Shown here piece after piece: positions 6,419-14,621 of a stretch of DNA of 20,507 bases (position 1 is the first letter of the stretch; each line of letters begins with the position of its first letter). The translations under genes were made by a program, and so were the position numbers. The notes beneath the pieces are model-generated. The model made no database searches. It was not told the DNA's origin and was given only the letters and a program-made list of their open reading frames with translations. The stretch covers positions 1-20,507 of the forward strand of contig JBJMWF010000225.1 of assembly GCA_045810265.1 (NCBI GenBank). The letters are read 5' to 3'. The stretch is from Scleromatobacter sp045810265. GTDB lineage: Bacteria; Pseudomonadota; Gammaproteobacteria; Burkholderiales; Burkholderiaceae_C.

Positions 6419-9400
6419 TCAGTTCGTGACCGGGACGTCTCGCCAGTTGATCTGCTTCACGGTGATCGTCGAGGGGAAGATGACCGAAGGCTTCTTGATG
6501 TTGTTGTGGTTGTCATCCGCCAGGATGCCCAGGTTGCCGTCCTTGCTGTAGACCGTGTTGTCGGTGCCCAGCCCGACCAGCGGCGCCTGCGAGGCGGGCG
6601 TCGAGTCCGTGTCGCTGACCGTCAGCACCGTCTTTCCGTTGGCAAATTCGACGCCGTAGACCGCGCCAGTGCCGCTCGGACTGCAGGCGGACCCGTTCGG
6701 TGTATTGCCGATGAACACGACGACGCCTTGGTCGGCGAATGGATCCACGTTGACTCGCGAGGCAATGCCCGACGTCACGGGCAGGTCGTAGTACCAGCCC
6801 ATCACCGAACCGGGGCTGCTGCCGATGCCCGTGAGCAGCGAGGTGTCGTTGTTGAGCTGCGAACGACCGACCGGGAAGGTCACTCCCGTGGGCAGCGGAT
6901 GGCCTGGCGAACCGTAGAATGCGCCGAACGTCGACAGACCGTCCACGATGGCATAGAACGATTGTTGCGCACTGGAGGAAATGTCGCTGTCGCCCATCAG
7001 TTTGCCCGTCCCCACGAGCAGGTAACGAGTATTCGTGGCGGTGACCACTTCGATCAGCGGCCGCGTGGTGATGGGCTGGGAACTGCCGAAGGCGGCGATC
7101 TTCGTGGCGGTCGGATAAGGCAGCGTGGTGTCGGTGGCGCTGACGTCCACCCGCCAGACGTTGCCTTGCAGGTCGCCGGCGTAGATGGCATCAGCCGTCT
7201 GGTCGGTGTAATTCGACACGTAGGCAGACTGCGGGCCCAGGTTCAGGGGCGCAGCCGTCGTGCCGGATCCCGTCGGCGTCGAGACGGTCTCGAGCAACGC
7301 TCCCGTTTTCGCGTTGAGGAAGAAGACGTAGCCCATGCCGTCGCTGTTGTTGTAGCCCGACGTCAAGATGACCACCCAGCCGTACTTCTTCGTCTTGACG
7401 ACAGTGGGGGTGCCATAAGAGTAGCCCATGCGCGAGTCCGTGAACTCCCACAGAACCTTGGTGGCGACGGTCGCCTCATCCGTCCAGGTGGTCGGATCGG
7501 TCACGTCCAGCGCGTAGTAGCCTTTGCCGCCCTTGCCCAGGCCGCCGATCAGCAGGGTGTGCCAGTCCGGCGCGCCGCTCGCGCCGCTGGTCTTGGCAAA
7601 GTCCACGTCGAACTCACCCGGCGTGGCGTCAACCAGGTAATGGTGCGTGAAACTGGGATTGCCCAGCGAGGCGAGGCCCTGGGTGGCCGCCGTCGTGGCG
7701 TTGCCGTACACGAAGCTGGGGATGTAGGCGAACAATTCGCTGCCCGAGGTGCTGTTGCCGATGGTGCCATCGAAGGCGTGCACCATGCCATCGTTCGAGC
7801 CCGCGTAAACGACGTTGCTGCGACTCGCGTACTTGGCCTTGAAGGCGGCATAGCCTGGGTTAAAGGTGTCGTAGAACTGGTAGGCCGGGGCGCCGACGGT
7901 CACCGGCTTGGAGTTGACGATGTCACCGAGACGGGAGGCGCGAGTGCGGTATGCCCCGCTGTTGGCGATTTCCTGTGAGGTGTCCCCGCGCAGGTACAGG
8001 ATGTAGTTCGCAATGGATTGCGACGCCGCTGCGACGCCCGGGACGTTGGCGAACGACGCGTAGTACGTGCGGCTGTTGAGCGTCGCGCCGGTCAAGGCGG
8101 CGTTCGTGAAGCGAAGGCCGGGCGAGGTGGTGCTCGTCGTGCAGCAGGTGACGATCTTGCGCGTCGAGGCCGTGACCGACGTCGCGCTCAGGAGCGCAGC
8201 TGCGTCCCACCGCAGAGTCGCGGTGGGTGTGCCGTCCAGGGCGAAGGCCACGCTGGAGCCCAGGACCTGGCCCGTCCAGGTCTTCGGATCATAGGTCGTC
8301 GCATAGCTGATGGCGCCCGTGGTCGTGACATTGGGAGTGGGCAGGGACAACGATGTGCCATAGGCGGAGGTGTTCTCCTTGGCGATCTTCGCGAATGCGT
8401 CGGTCAGGCCGTTCTTCATCTGCGTCGCATTGCTGGCGGTGAAGTAGTTGTCGGGCTGCCGCTGTGAGCCCTGCTTGTTCGTGGTGTTGTACCAGCTGGT
8501 CAGCGTCGGAACGGTGCCGTAGGTGTAGCCGTCGGGCACCGTGAAGCCGCCGTACTTCGTCGCGTAGTAGTAGACGTTGTTGTTGACGTACGTCTGGTAC
8601 TCCTGCACGTCCAGCCAGTAGGTGCTGACGGTGCTGATCGTGGTGACGCCCGAGGTCGTGAACGAGCGGATGCCCTTGCCGGGCAAGGGCAGGTGGGCGT
8701 CGTAGGCCAGGCCGGCCATGTAGTAGGTGTTGAGATCGCCGCCGACATAGCTCGTGCCGAGGCTCGAACTGGTGCCTTCCATGACGCCGACCGCCGTCGT
8801 GGACTTGGTCACGTTGACAGGGCTGGTGCCTCCCGCATCGGCCGTCACTTCCGTAGGCATCGATGGCTCGGAGGCGGTCAGCGAGCTGTTGGGCAGGTTG
8901 CCGTCCCGGTGCGTGTTGACGTCGCCGATGCCCAGGATGAAGTTCTTCTGGCAGGAATACAGAATCGGGTCATACGCCGGTTGGCTCGTCCAGTCGGTGA
9001 TCACCGGGAAGCCGTCGACCCAGGTCTTGACGGTGTTCGTGGATGCGCCGGTCATGTCCGTGTAGGACGACACGTTGCTCTGGCCCTTGAGATAGCGCAG
9101 AGACGCGTAGTACAGCTCGCCGACCGGGTCGTAGGTCTTGTAGGCCGTGCCCAGGCTCAGCGCAGCGGCCGTGTATCCGAACTTGTTGAGGTAGTTCATC
9201 ACGCCGCTGTTGGCGATGCTGACCTTGCCGCCGGTGAAGGTGTTCGTAGCGGTCGCGTCGGCCGGATCGGGATTGGGGGCCATGACGCCCGTCCCCGAAT
9301 CCCATTCCGGATTCGGATTGGTCGCTGCCGCTGCGCCGGGCACCGGCACCAGGGGCGCGATATAGGCCATCCGGGCGCGGAGCACGCCGCCATCGCGCAA

Positions 9401-10312
9401 CGCATTGCTGTCGTTGAGGTACCCGACCGCCCCATATCGCAGGGTCTGCGAATACTGCTGCATCAGGCCCTCGGGCTTGTAGGTCGCCGAGCTGCCGCTC
9501 CCGTACAGGACGCAGTTCGCCTCCAGGCTCACCGACGTATCGCAGACCTGCACGTTCATGTACAGGGAATACACCTTGCCCCCGTTCAGCGACAGCGAGT
9601 CGTTGTAGTCCAGGGCGCATGGGGACGTCGGGCTGGATACGGAACAGTCGGAGATCGTGCTGCCGTCAATGTTCGCGGTGCTGGTGAACCACATCTTGAT
9701 CCCTGCGCCCCAGACCCGCGTCTTGAGGCCGCCGGAAAAACTCATGGGCGTCGCATTGCCCTCATCTGTCGAAGACAGTGACTTGTTAGGCGCATCTCCC
9801 GAGCCGCCCTGGCCGGAGTGGGTCGATCGCTGGAGTACCGTCATCCCGCCGCTGCCCGACGTGTCGACGGTGCGGTTGCCGCCGGTCAGCACCCACCGGA
9901 AGATGTCCAACCCCTGCATGGACGCGTAGTTCAGCCAGTTGCCGCTCCACAGCGGTTGAGAAGCGCTGCTGCAGGTATGCGAGGAGGCCAGGGACTTGGG
10001 CTTGAAGTAGCTCGCCGCCGGCGTCGTCGTGTCGTACACGTACTGGTAGCACTTGGCGCCGTCGAAATAGCCGAGGTACGTCGTGCCGGCCGCGTAGGCG
10101 GAAGTGCTGAAGTAGGCCGACGAGTTGGCGGTCGGATATTCCACCGAGAGCGACAGCAACAGGTTGCCAGGCACGCTGGTCGTGGAGAACAGCGGCTTGT
10201 CGGCCAGGTCGACGCTTTGCGCTGCCGCGCCGAACGCGCCGCAGAGCGACAGCGGCAAGGCCAGGCGGGCGGCGAGGCGCAGCAGGGAGCGGGCAAACGA
10301 AGTGGTCTTCAT
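6419..10312 (-). CDS. pilY1: PilY1/PilC-type type IV pilus tip adhesin and assembly protein
   Basis: This 1297-residue secreted protein has a signal peptide (about 1-32, ending GAFGAAAQ). The N-terminal half contains segments typical of betaproteobacterial PilY1, such as WSGNWLNYASMQGLDIFRW (about 122-140) and CQKNFILGIGDVNTHRDGN. The C-terminal half (from about 796, GDIVNSKPV) is the Neisseria PilC-type β-propeller. It carries YAGSNDGMVHAFDG near 833-845, GKGGKGYYALDVTDP, and the blade motif YAGDLQGNVWRVDV near 1042. PilY1 sits at the pilus tip, promotes assembly against retraction, and works in adhesion, twitching and calcium-dependent control. A DxSxS-like sequence (DTSGS at 150-154) is present but lies outside an obvious von Willebrand A strand. 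It begins 8 bases after pilX with GAGGA as ribosome-binding site and is followed after 7 bases by the TonB-C-like gene. The length is normal. Confidence 0.93.
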   Translation of the reverse strand: MKTTSFARSLLRLAARLALPLSLCGAFGAAAQSVDLADKPLFSTTSVPGNLLLSLSVEYPTANSSAYFSTSAYAAGTTYLGYFDGAKCYQYVYDTTTPAASYFKPKSLASSHTCSSASQPLWSGNWLNYASMQGLDIFRWVLTGGNRTVDTSGSGGMTVLQRSTHSGQGGSGDAPNKSLSSTDEGNATPMSFSGGLKTRVWGAGIKMWFTSTANIDGSTISDCSVSSPTSPCALDYNDSLSLNGGKVYSLYMNVQVCDTSVSLEANCVLYGSGSSATYKPEGLMQQYSQTLRYGAVGYLNDSNALRDGGVLRARMAYIAPLVPVPGAAAATNPNPEWDSGTGVMAPNPDPADATATNTFTGGKVSIANSGVMNYLNKFGYTAAALSLGTAYKTYDPVGELYYASLRYLKGQSNVSSYTDMTGASTNTVKTWVDGFPVITDWTSQPAYDPILYSCQKNFILGIGDVNTHRDGNLPNSSLTASEPSMPTEVTADAGGTSPVNVTKSTTAVGVMEGTSSSLGTSYVGGDLNTYYMAGLAYDAHLPLPGKGIRSFTTSGVTTISTVSTYWLDVQEYQTYVNNNVYYYATKYGGFTVPDGYTYGTVPTLTSWYNTTNKQGSQRQPDNYFTASNATQMKNGLTDAFAKIAKENTSAYGTSLSLPTPNVTTTGAISYATTYDPKTWTGQVLGSSVAFALDGTPTATLRWDAAALLSATSVTASTRKIVTCCTTSTTSPGLRFTNAALTGATLNSRTYYASFANVPGVAAASQSIANYILYLRGDTSQEIANSGAYRTRASRLGDIVNSKPVTVGAPAYQFYDTFNPGYAAFKAKYASRSNVVYAGSNDGMVHAFDGTIGNSTSGSELFAYIPSFVYGNATTAATQGLASLGNPSFTHHYLVDATPGEFDVDFAKTSGASGAPDWHTLLIGGLGKGGKGYYALDVTDPTTWTDEATVATKVLWEFTDSRMGYSYGTPTVVKTKKYGWVVILTSGYNNSDGMGYVFFLNAKTGALLETVSTPTGSGTTAAPLNLGPQSAYVSNYTDQTADAIYAGDLQGNVWRVDVSATDTTLPYPTATKIAAFGSSQPITTRPLIEVVTATNTRYLLVGTGKLMGDSDISSSAQQSFYAIVDGLSTFGAFYGSPGHPLPTGVTFPVGRSQLNNDTSLLTGIGSSPGSVMGWYYDLPVTSGIASRVNVDPFADQGVVVFIGNTPNGSACSPSGTGAVYGVEFANGKTVLTVSDTDSTPASQAPLVGLGTDNTVYSKDGNLGILADDNHNNIKKPSVIFPSTITVKQINWRDVPVTN

Positions 10313-10320
10313 GATGGTCC

Positions 10321-10974
10321 TCAGCCTGCAGTGGACTGGATATACGATTCGGTGTTGTGCGGACCGGAGACGCGCACGCTGATGCGATACAAGGCGCGGT
10401 CCATGCCCTTCGTTCGGTTGGCGTTATCTTGTGCTGGCCCGCTCGGGGAGGTACCGGCGCTCAAATAGGCGCAGGCGGCGTTCGAGAACGGCATGGAGGT
10501 TGTGCCGCTGCTTGCCGAGCACTGGCGATCGATGACCCACCGGATCACGACGCCCTGACTGTCGGGAAGGCAGCTGGCGGGCAGGCAGGAATAGGTCGCG
10601 GCGGAATAGGCGGTGTCGTTGATCAACACCGCCGGCACGCCGATGCCCTTGGCATTGGGCAGGCGTGTTGCGGAGTAGTTGGCGGTGGCCAGATTGCTGT
10701 TGCGGTTGGCCAGCGTGGACAGACTTCCTGTGTTGAGCGCTGCCTTGGCCGTGGCGATCGCGGTCTCGCCCCGGTTGGTGAGGTCGCGGCGGAACGCCAG
10801 GTTGCCGATCACGGCCGTGGACGTGTCGGTGCTGCGAACCATCGCCGCCACCCCGATCAGGAGCAGGACGAGGGCGACCAGGGTCAGGACCATGATGACG
10901 CCGCGCTGCGCCTGGCGGCGGGGCGGACGCATGGATCGCGGCTGAACGCGGAAGAGGCGCATCGGCATGTCCAT
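10321..10974 (-). CDS. pilX: Minor pilin-like protein PilX
   Basis: This protein of about 217 residues matches the PilX N-terminal family. A short basic leader (QAQRG) precedes one hydrophobic helix (VIMVLTLVALVLLLIGVAAM, about 26-45). Next comes the conserved VRSTDTSTAVIGNLAFRRDLTNRGE region. As in other PilX proteins there is no Glu at position +5 of the mature helix. It is thought to join PilV, PilW, FimT/FimU and PilE in a tip complex that primes pilus assembly and carries PilY1. The start chosen is the ATG at 10974, which shares one base with the pilW stop codon (TGATG). ATGs at 10968 and 10962 are possible alternatives. PilY1 starts 8 bases downstream. Confidence 0.9.
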   Translation of the reverse strand: MDMPMRLFRVQPRSMRPPRRQAQRGVIMVLTLVALVLLLIGVAAMVRSTDTSTAVIGNLAFRRDLTNRGETAIATAKAALNTGSLSTLANRNSNLATANYSATRLPNAKGIGVPAVLINDTAYSAATYSCLPASCLPDSQGVVIRWVIDRQCSASSGTTSMPFSNAACAYLSAGTSPSGPAQDNANRTKGMDRALYRISVRVSGPHNTESYIQSTAG

Positions 10975-12185
10975 CAATACTGGTTGTTGCGCACGGGGAT
11001 CGTCGATTCGACGATCCGGTAGCGGTAGTACTGCTCCGCGCTGGAAAGCGTGCGCGTCTTCACGACCGACGCCGGCAGGTCCGGATCCGAGAACATCGAC
11101 AGCGTGGTCGATGCCTTGACCGGATCCTTCTCGGGCAGCGCCGTGCGCAGGATGAGGGCTACGCGCACGGCGCGAATGTTCTTGAGCAACTGGATCGCCC
11201 CCGGGCTGCCGTCGGTCAGCTTGTCGGAGCTGTAGGCGCTGGCCGCCGATGCGTCGACCCAGTCGTCGATCTTGTTGTCGCTGTTCGTATCGACGCCGTA
11301 GATCGCGTGCATCTCGAAGACGCCCTCAGCCTGCGCCAGCGGCGTGCTGCCGGCGAGCTGGAGCAGGTCGTAGCTGTAGAGCGTGTTGTTGTCGCCCACG
11401 CCGACGACCTGGAACGACGGCGGCAGGCTGCTTCCCGTACCCGAGGTGCCGCCCAGATCGATCGCCAGGGCATCGGACGTGTAGTCGGTCACCGAGCGGG
11501 TGCTGATGGTCGCCGCATAGTAGTTGCCGGCCAGCGAGAGGGTTGTGGAGATACCCGTGGCCGGGGTGCTCGTGTCAGCTTGCGTCACCATGCAGTCCTG
11601 CGGACCGGAGCTGGCCTGCATCTGCTTGTCCACCAGCAGCAGCAGATCGCCGGCGGCCATCTCGGTCACGTTCTTGAGGGTCAGCGAAGCGGCTGCCGGG
11701 GGCGCATCGAACGGCAGCGGCACCTGCGCGCCGTCGTTGCCGGAGGACATCACCACCAGCGCATCCGATCGCTGGCCGCTGATCGCAGGCAGCGTGCCGC
11801 CGCTGACGATCACCACCGGCGCCAGCCGGTAGGTGGTGGTGGCGGTCGAATTCTCGGCCAGGCTCGCGAACGGCGCAGGCAGGCCGGCCGCCAGCGGGAG
11901 CAACTGCTTGGCAGTGGGCGAGCTGGTGGCGGCGAACAGCCGGCAGCCGTAGTTGTACGTATTGGCGGTGACGAGCCCGCTGCCGGCACTCCGAACCCAG
12001 CGATCGATCTGGTACATGGCCAGGCTGCCCTGCTGGTCGAGATCGGAAGCCGAGCCCAAGGTGCGGCGCCGGCCCTCGAAGCTCGACATCACGGCCATCA
12101 CCGCCACCGACAGGATCATGCTGACGGCGATGGCCACCATCATCTCGATCAGCGTCATGCCGGCCTGGAGTCGACGCCGCATCAT
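10974..12185 (-). CDS. pilW: Minor pilin PilW
   Basis: This 403-residue protein has a short basic leader (MMRRRLQAG) and a prepilin peptidase site after G9. The hydrophobic helix MTLIEMMVAIAVSMILSVAV follows, with Glu at +5 of the mature chain. The large C-terminal part, including the LDQQGSLAMYQIDRWVRSAG region, is typical of PilW, the largest minor pilin. It should be processed by PilD and built into the pilus tip complex. The first ATG (12185) overlaps the pilV stop codon in an ATGA arrangement, supporting translational coupling and this start. The same frame stays open further upstream without a start context or family features. That part is the shadow of pilV and fimT. Confidence 0.92.
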   Translation of the reverse strand: MMRRRLQAGMTLIEMMVAIAVSMILSVAVMAVMSSFEGRRRTLGSASDLDQQGSLAMYQIDRWVRSAGSGLVTANTYNYGCRLFAATSSPTAKQLLPLAAGLPAPFASLAENSTATTTYRLAPVVIVSGGTLPAISGQRSDALVVMSSGNDGAQVPLPFDAPPAAASLTLKNVTEMAAGDLLLLVDKQMQASSGPQDCMVTQADTSTPATGISTTLSLAGNYYAATISTRSVTDYTSDALAIDLGGTSGTGSSLPPSFQVVGVGDNNTLYSYDLLQLAGSTPLAQAEGVFEMHAIYGVDTNSDNKIDDWVDASAASAYSSDKLTDGSPGAIQLLKNIRAVRVALILRTALPEKDPVKASTTLSMFSDPDLPASVVKTRTLSSAEQYYRYRIVESTIPVRNNQY

Positions 12186-12592
12186 TGGATCACCACCGTG
12201 GTCGAATAGCTGTTGTACGCGCTTCCCGCGGTGGCGGACGGGGCCTGCCACCTGATCGTGACGGTGGCGGTGCTGCCGCTGGTCGCGACCGTGCCGGTGC
12301 CGTTGGGCAGCCCGGAACTCGTCGCGGACGACACGGCGGACTGCCAGTTGGCCAGAACGGTGGGATCGGGCGTCGCCGATTGCCCCGCCCAGAGCTTGGA
12401 CACCATCTCGTTGGCCAGCAGCGCCGCGCGGGAGCGGTCGCCGTTCTGCTCGGCGAACTGCACTGCGCGGGCTTGCAGCGCGACTGTTCCGAGCACGCCG
12501 AACGAGAAGATCAGGACCGAGATCATCACCTCGATCAGTGTGAAGCCCTTGGAGGGCCGCTGGCGTCGGGTCAGGAGTGCGTGCGTTTTCAT
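12182..12592 (-). CDS. pilV: Minor pilin PilV
   Basis: This small 136-residue pilin has a leader ending SKG (residues 14-16), cut before F17, then FTLIEVMISVLIFSFGVLG with Glu at +5. The segment ALQARAVQFAEQNGDRSRAALLANEMV is characteristic of PilV, which helps connect the other minor pilins in the type IV pilus priming complex. The ATG at 12592 shares its A with the fimT stop codon, and the gene ends inside the pilW start, so it is coupled on both sides. The frame also stays open upstream across fimT, but that extension has no pilin features. Confidence 0.92.
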   Translation of the reverse strand: MKTHALLTRRQRPSKGFTLIEVMISVLIFSFGVLGTVALQARAVQFAEQNGDRSRAALLANEMVSKLWAGQSATPDPTVLANWQSAVSSATSSGLPNGTGTVATSGSTATVTIRWQAPSATAGSAYNSYSTTVVIQ

Positions 12593-13215
12593 CAGCAGCC
12601 GTCCGGGTTCGAGGAGGAAAGAGTCTTGGCCGCGTCGCACATGCGCACGCGCCCGCCCGGGTACACCACCACGTTGAACTGGCGCGTGGCCGAGGCCTGC
12701 GCGACGTTGTAGGTCGTGGGAGCCGCATCGGAAGCGCTTGCCGTGCACGACACCCCCATGCTTGTGTCGCTGCCGGCAAGACTGGTCTGCCGGCCCAGGG
12801 AGCTGAAGCACAGCAGCGCCGGACCGGTGATGGTCACGCGATGCTGGGTGCCTTCGGTCGATTTCAGCAGCAAGTCCATGGACGCAGCCGTCTCGATCGA
12901 GCCGCCGGCCGGCCCGCCGAGCGGGTTGAGCGCCGCAAACCAGTTCGAGCCGTTGTCCGCGGGGGTCGAGCCCACAACCGGAGGCGTCGCGTTGGTCAAC
13001 GCGAACAGGCCCACCCGTCCACGCGCGATGGCCGTCGATTGGGTCAGGCGGATGGCGTTGGTGAGATCTTCGGCGGCCGTGCGAGTGTGGGCGTCGGCGG
13101 ACCACCTTCCGAACGCTGGAATCGCCATCACCAGGGTCAAGCCGACGATCGTCAACGTCACCATCAGCTCGAGGATCGAGAAGCCGGCGCCGGCGCTGTG
13201 CGAGGGTCTCAGCAT
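12592..13215 (-). CDS. fimT: Minor pilin FimT/GspH-like
   Basis: This 207-residue pseudopilin has a leader ending AGAG (residues 8-11), cleaved before F12, then FSILELMVTLTIVGLTLVMA with Glu at +5. The region FGRWSADAHTRTAAEDLTNAIRLTQSTAIARG is typical of the GspH/FimT family. A Cys-containing C-terminus (RMCDAAKTL…DGC) follows and may form a disulfide. FimT/FimU acts as an adaptor between the minor-pilin tip complex and the major pilin shaft. In some bacteria FimT also binds DNA for natural transformation, but that role cannot be assigned here. The ATG at 13215 overlaps the end of the pilE-like gene by 7 bases. Confidence 0.88.
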   Translation of the reverse strand: MLRPSHSAGAGFSILELMVTLTIVGLTLVMAIPAFGRWSADAHTRTAAEDLTNAIRLTQSTAIARGRVGLFALTNATPPVVGSTPADNGSNWFAALNPLGGPAGGSIETAASMDLLLKSTEGTQHRVTITGPALLCFSSLGRQTSLAGSDTSMGVSCTASASDAAPTTYNVAQASATRQFNVVVYPGGRVRMCDAAKTLSSSNPDGC

Positions 13216-13694
13216 GAATCGCCCTTGCGCATCAGCCAGCAGCCATTGCTGGCGGGCACCGCGCCCCAGGAGGTCGGAAACCTGACGGTGACCATGGAGT
13301 TGGCCTGGTCCACCGTATAGACGGCCCCCTCCACGGCGGCCGTTCCGGTCGCGCGCAACCTGTAGGTGGTCGCGGTGGGCACGTCGCCCCCGGTTGCGCA
13401 GTCCACCGTGAACGGCAGGCTGGCGCTCGCGGTGATGGCGTACTGGACGCACGGTGGGGTGATCGCGGGCGTCGACCCCGTCACCGCCATGTAGGTGCGG
13501 TTGTCGAGGTAGTACTGCTCCATCTGCGCATGCATGGTCGACAGCGCGTTGGTGGCCGTCACCAGCTTGGAGCGGATGATGTAGTTCTTGTAGGACGGCA
13601 ACGCGATGGCCAAGAGAATCCCGACGATGGCGACGGTGATCATCAGCTCGATCAGGGTGAAGCCGGCGGTGTTTCGCTGTTTGGTCATGGTCAT
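13209..13694 (-). CDS. pilE: Type IV pilin PilE-like, first gene of the minor-pilin operon
   Basis: This protein of about 161 residues has the canonical type IV prepilin start: leader ending TAG (residues 9-11), then FTLIELMITVAIVGILLAIA with Glu at +5 and the SYKNYIIRSKLVTA continuation. The C-terminal part contains four cysteines (PPCVQYA, VDCATG, NGCWLM, GDSC), consistent with disulfide-stabilised D-region loops. The arrangement is that of PilE-type minor pilins that travel with pilVWX–pilY1; a major pilin role is less likely but not excluded. I use the ATG at 13694; the ATG at 13688 is equally possible. The frame opens further upstream with a TTG at 13736. None has a strong ribosome-binding site. 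In related operons pilE often comes last; here it comes first. Confidence 0.88.
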   Translation of the reverse strand: MTMTKQRNTAGFTLIELMITVAIVGILLAIALPSYKNYIIRSKLVTATNALSTMHAQMEQYYLDNRTYMAVTGSTPAITPPCVQYAITASASLPFTVDCATGGDVPTATTYRLRATGTAAVEGAVYTVDQANSMVTVRFPTSWGAVPASNGCWLMRKGDSC

Positions 13695-13859
13695 GGCGCT
13701 GCGCGGTGGGGTCATCATTGAATGGAAGCGGTCCAAGGTGGCGCTGTGGACCTTGCTCGACGACGATCGAAGCGCGTCCCCACGGGCACGCCGGGCGTCC
13801 GTACTTGAACGAGTGCTGGGGGCCAGGGCGTTCCAGACGCCAATCGATCATCTTGCCTG

Positions 13860-13876
13860 TTACCAGATTACGGTAA
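13860..13876. repeat. AT-rich short palindrome upstream of the pilus operon
   Basis: TTACC (13860-13864) and GGTAA (13872-13876) are perfect reverse complements around a 7-base spacer. They lie about 165-180 bases upstream of the pilE-like ATG, between that gene and the end of the NadR-like gene. The stretch is noticeably AT-richer than its surroundings. It could be an operator or part of the operon's promoter. I found no convincing σ70 or σ54 promoter in the 263-base spacer. Confidence 0.3.
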
Positions 13877-13957
13877 GCAGCGTGCGCCCGCGATCCGATC
13901 GCCCCGAACGGTCAAGTCGACCGGATAGGCGGCGCAGGCCCGGCGTCCGGGGGAGCT

Positions 13958-14617
13958 TCAGCTGCCCAGGTGCGGCTGGTCGCAGCGCTCGCAGGTTGCC
14001 GCGCCGGCTTCGGCCGGGCTGCCGCCGTCCACGAGCAGGCGGGAGAAGATCCCGGGCGGCGCACCGGGACGATCACACCAAGCCGCCAGCACCGGCCGCA
14101 GCGCCGCCAGCGCATTGGCGGTACGAGCCTGCCCCTCGCCCGTCACCACGGCCCAGTCGCGGGCGCACGCCAGCAGCTGCGTGCGGATGGCCTGGTCGAC
14201 CGGCGCACGCACGTGCGGCCCGTCGCGCTGCAAGCCGTCCGGCACCCAGGCGATGTCCAGCGCCGTCAGCAGCGTGAAGGCGTTGGACGCATGAAGCGCC
14301 CGCGCCATCGACACGAGCGAGTCGTCGCCGAACACGATCTGGCTGTAGATGGCGATCATCAGGGGCGTGGTGTCGCACAGGACCACCTCGGCGCTGCGCG
14401 CCGCGTCGTCGATCCATTGCTGCTGCAACAGGCAGATGCCATGCTGCTCGTCGCGTCGCGGCGTGCGGCCGCGGTCGGCGCACCACTGGCGCAGAGCCTC
14501 GGGAACGGCAACGGCGTCGAGTGCGAATTCCTCGCGCAGGCGCGCTGCCAGCGCTTGTGCAAGGGTCGTCTTGCCGGTGCTCTCGGCGCCGACGATGGCG
14601 ATGCGCAACGCGGCCAT
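13958..14617 (-). CDS. NadR-like ribosylnicotinamide kinase (P-loop ATPase)
   Basis: This 219-residue cytoplasmic protein starts with RIAIVGAESTGKTTLAQAL, a Walker A P-loop (G10-xxxx-GKT17) of the AAA_28/NadR kinase type. Other family segments are VPEALRQWC, GICLLQQQWIDDAA and the acidic strand EVVLCDTTPLMIAIYS. The fold fits the ribosylnicotinamide kinase domain of NadR without its regulatory or adenylyltransferase domains. It should phosphorylate nicotinamide riboside to NMN as it enters the cell. The gene starts 4 bases after the pnuC stop, and pairing with the transporter strongly supports this role. The C-terminus carries CERC followed by a nearby His, of unknown meaning. A longer reading frame starting upstream overlaps pnuC and is not preferred. 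Confidence 0.86.
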   Translation of the reverse strand: MAALRIAIVGAESTGKTTLAQALAARLREEFALDAVAVPEALRQWCADRGRTPRRDEQHGICLLQQQWIDDAARSAEVVLCDTTPLMIAIYSQIVFGDDSLVSMARALHASNAFTLLTALDIAWVPDGLQRDGPHVRAPVDQAIRTQLLACARDWAVVTGEGQARTANALAALRPVLAAWCDRPGAPPGIFSRLLVDGGSPAEAGAATCERCDQPHLGS

Positions 14618-14621
14618 GCGG

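Noticed and set aside
13695..13851. Upstream extension of a frame starting near 13851, continuous with the fimT frame
   Set aside because: Its translation shows no pilin leader or other feature, and the fimT leader and start at 13215 are clear.
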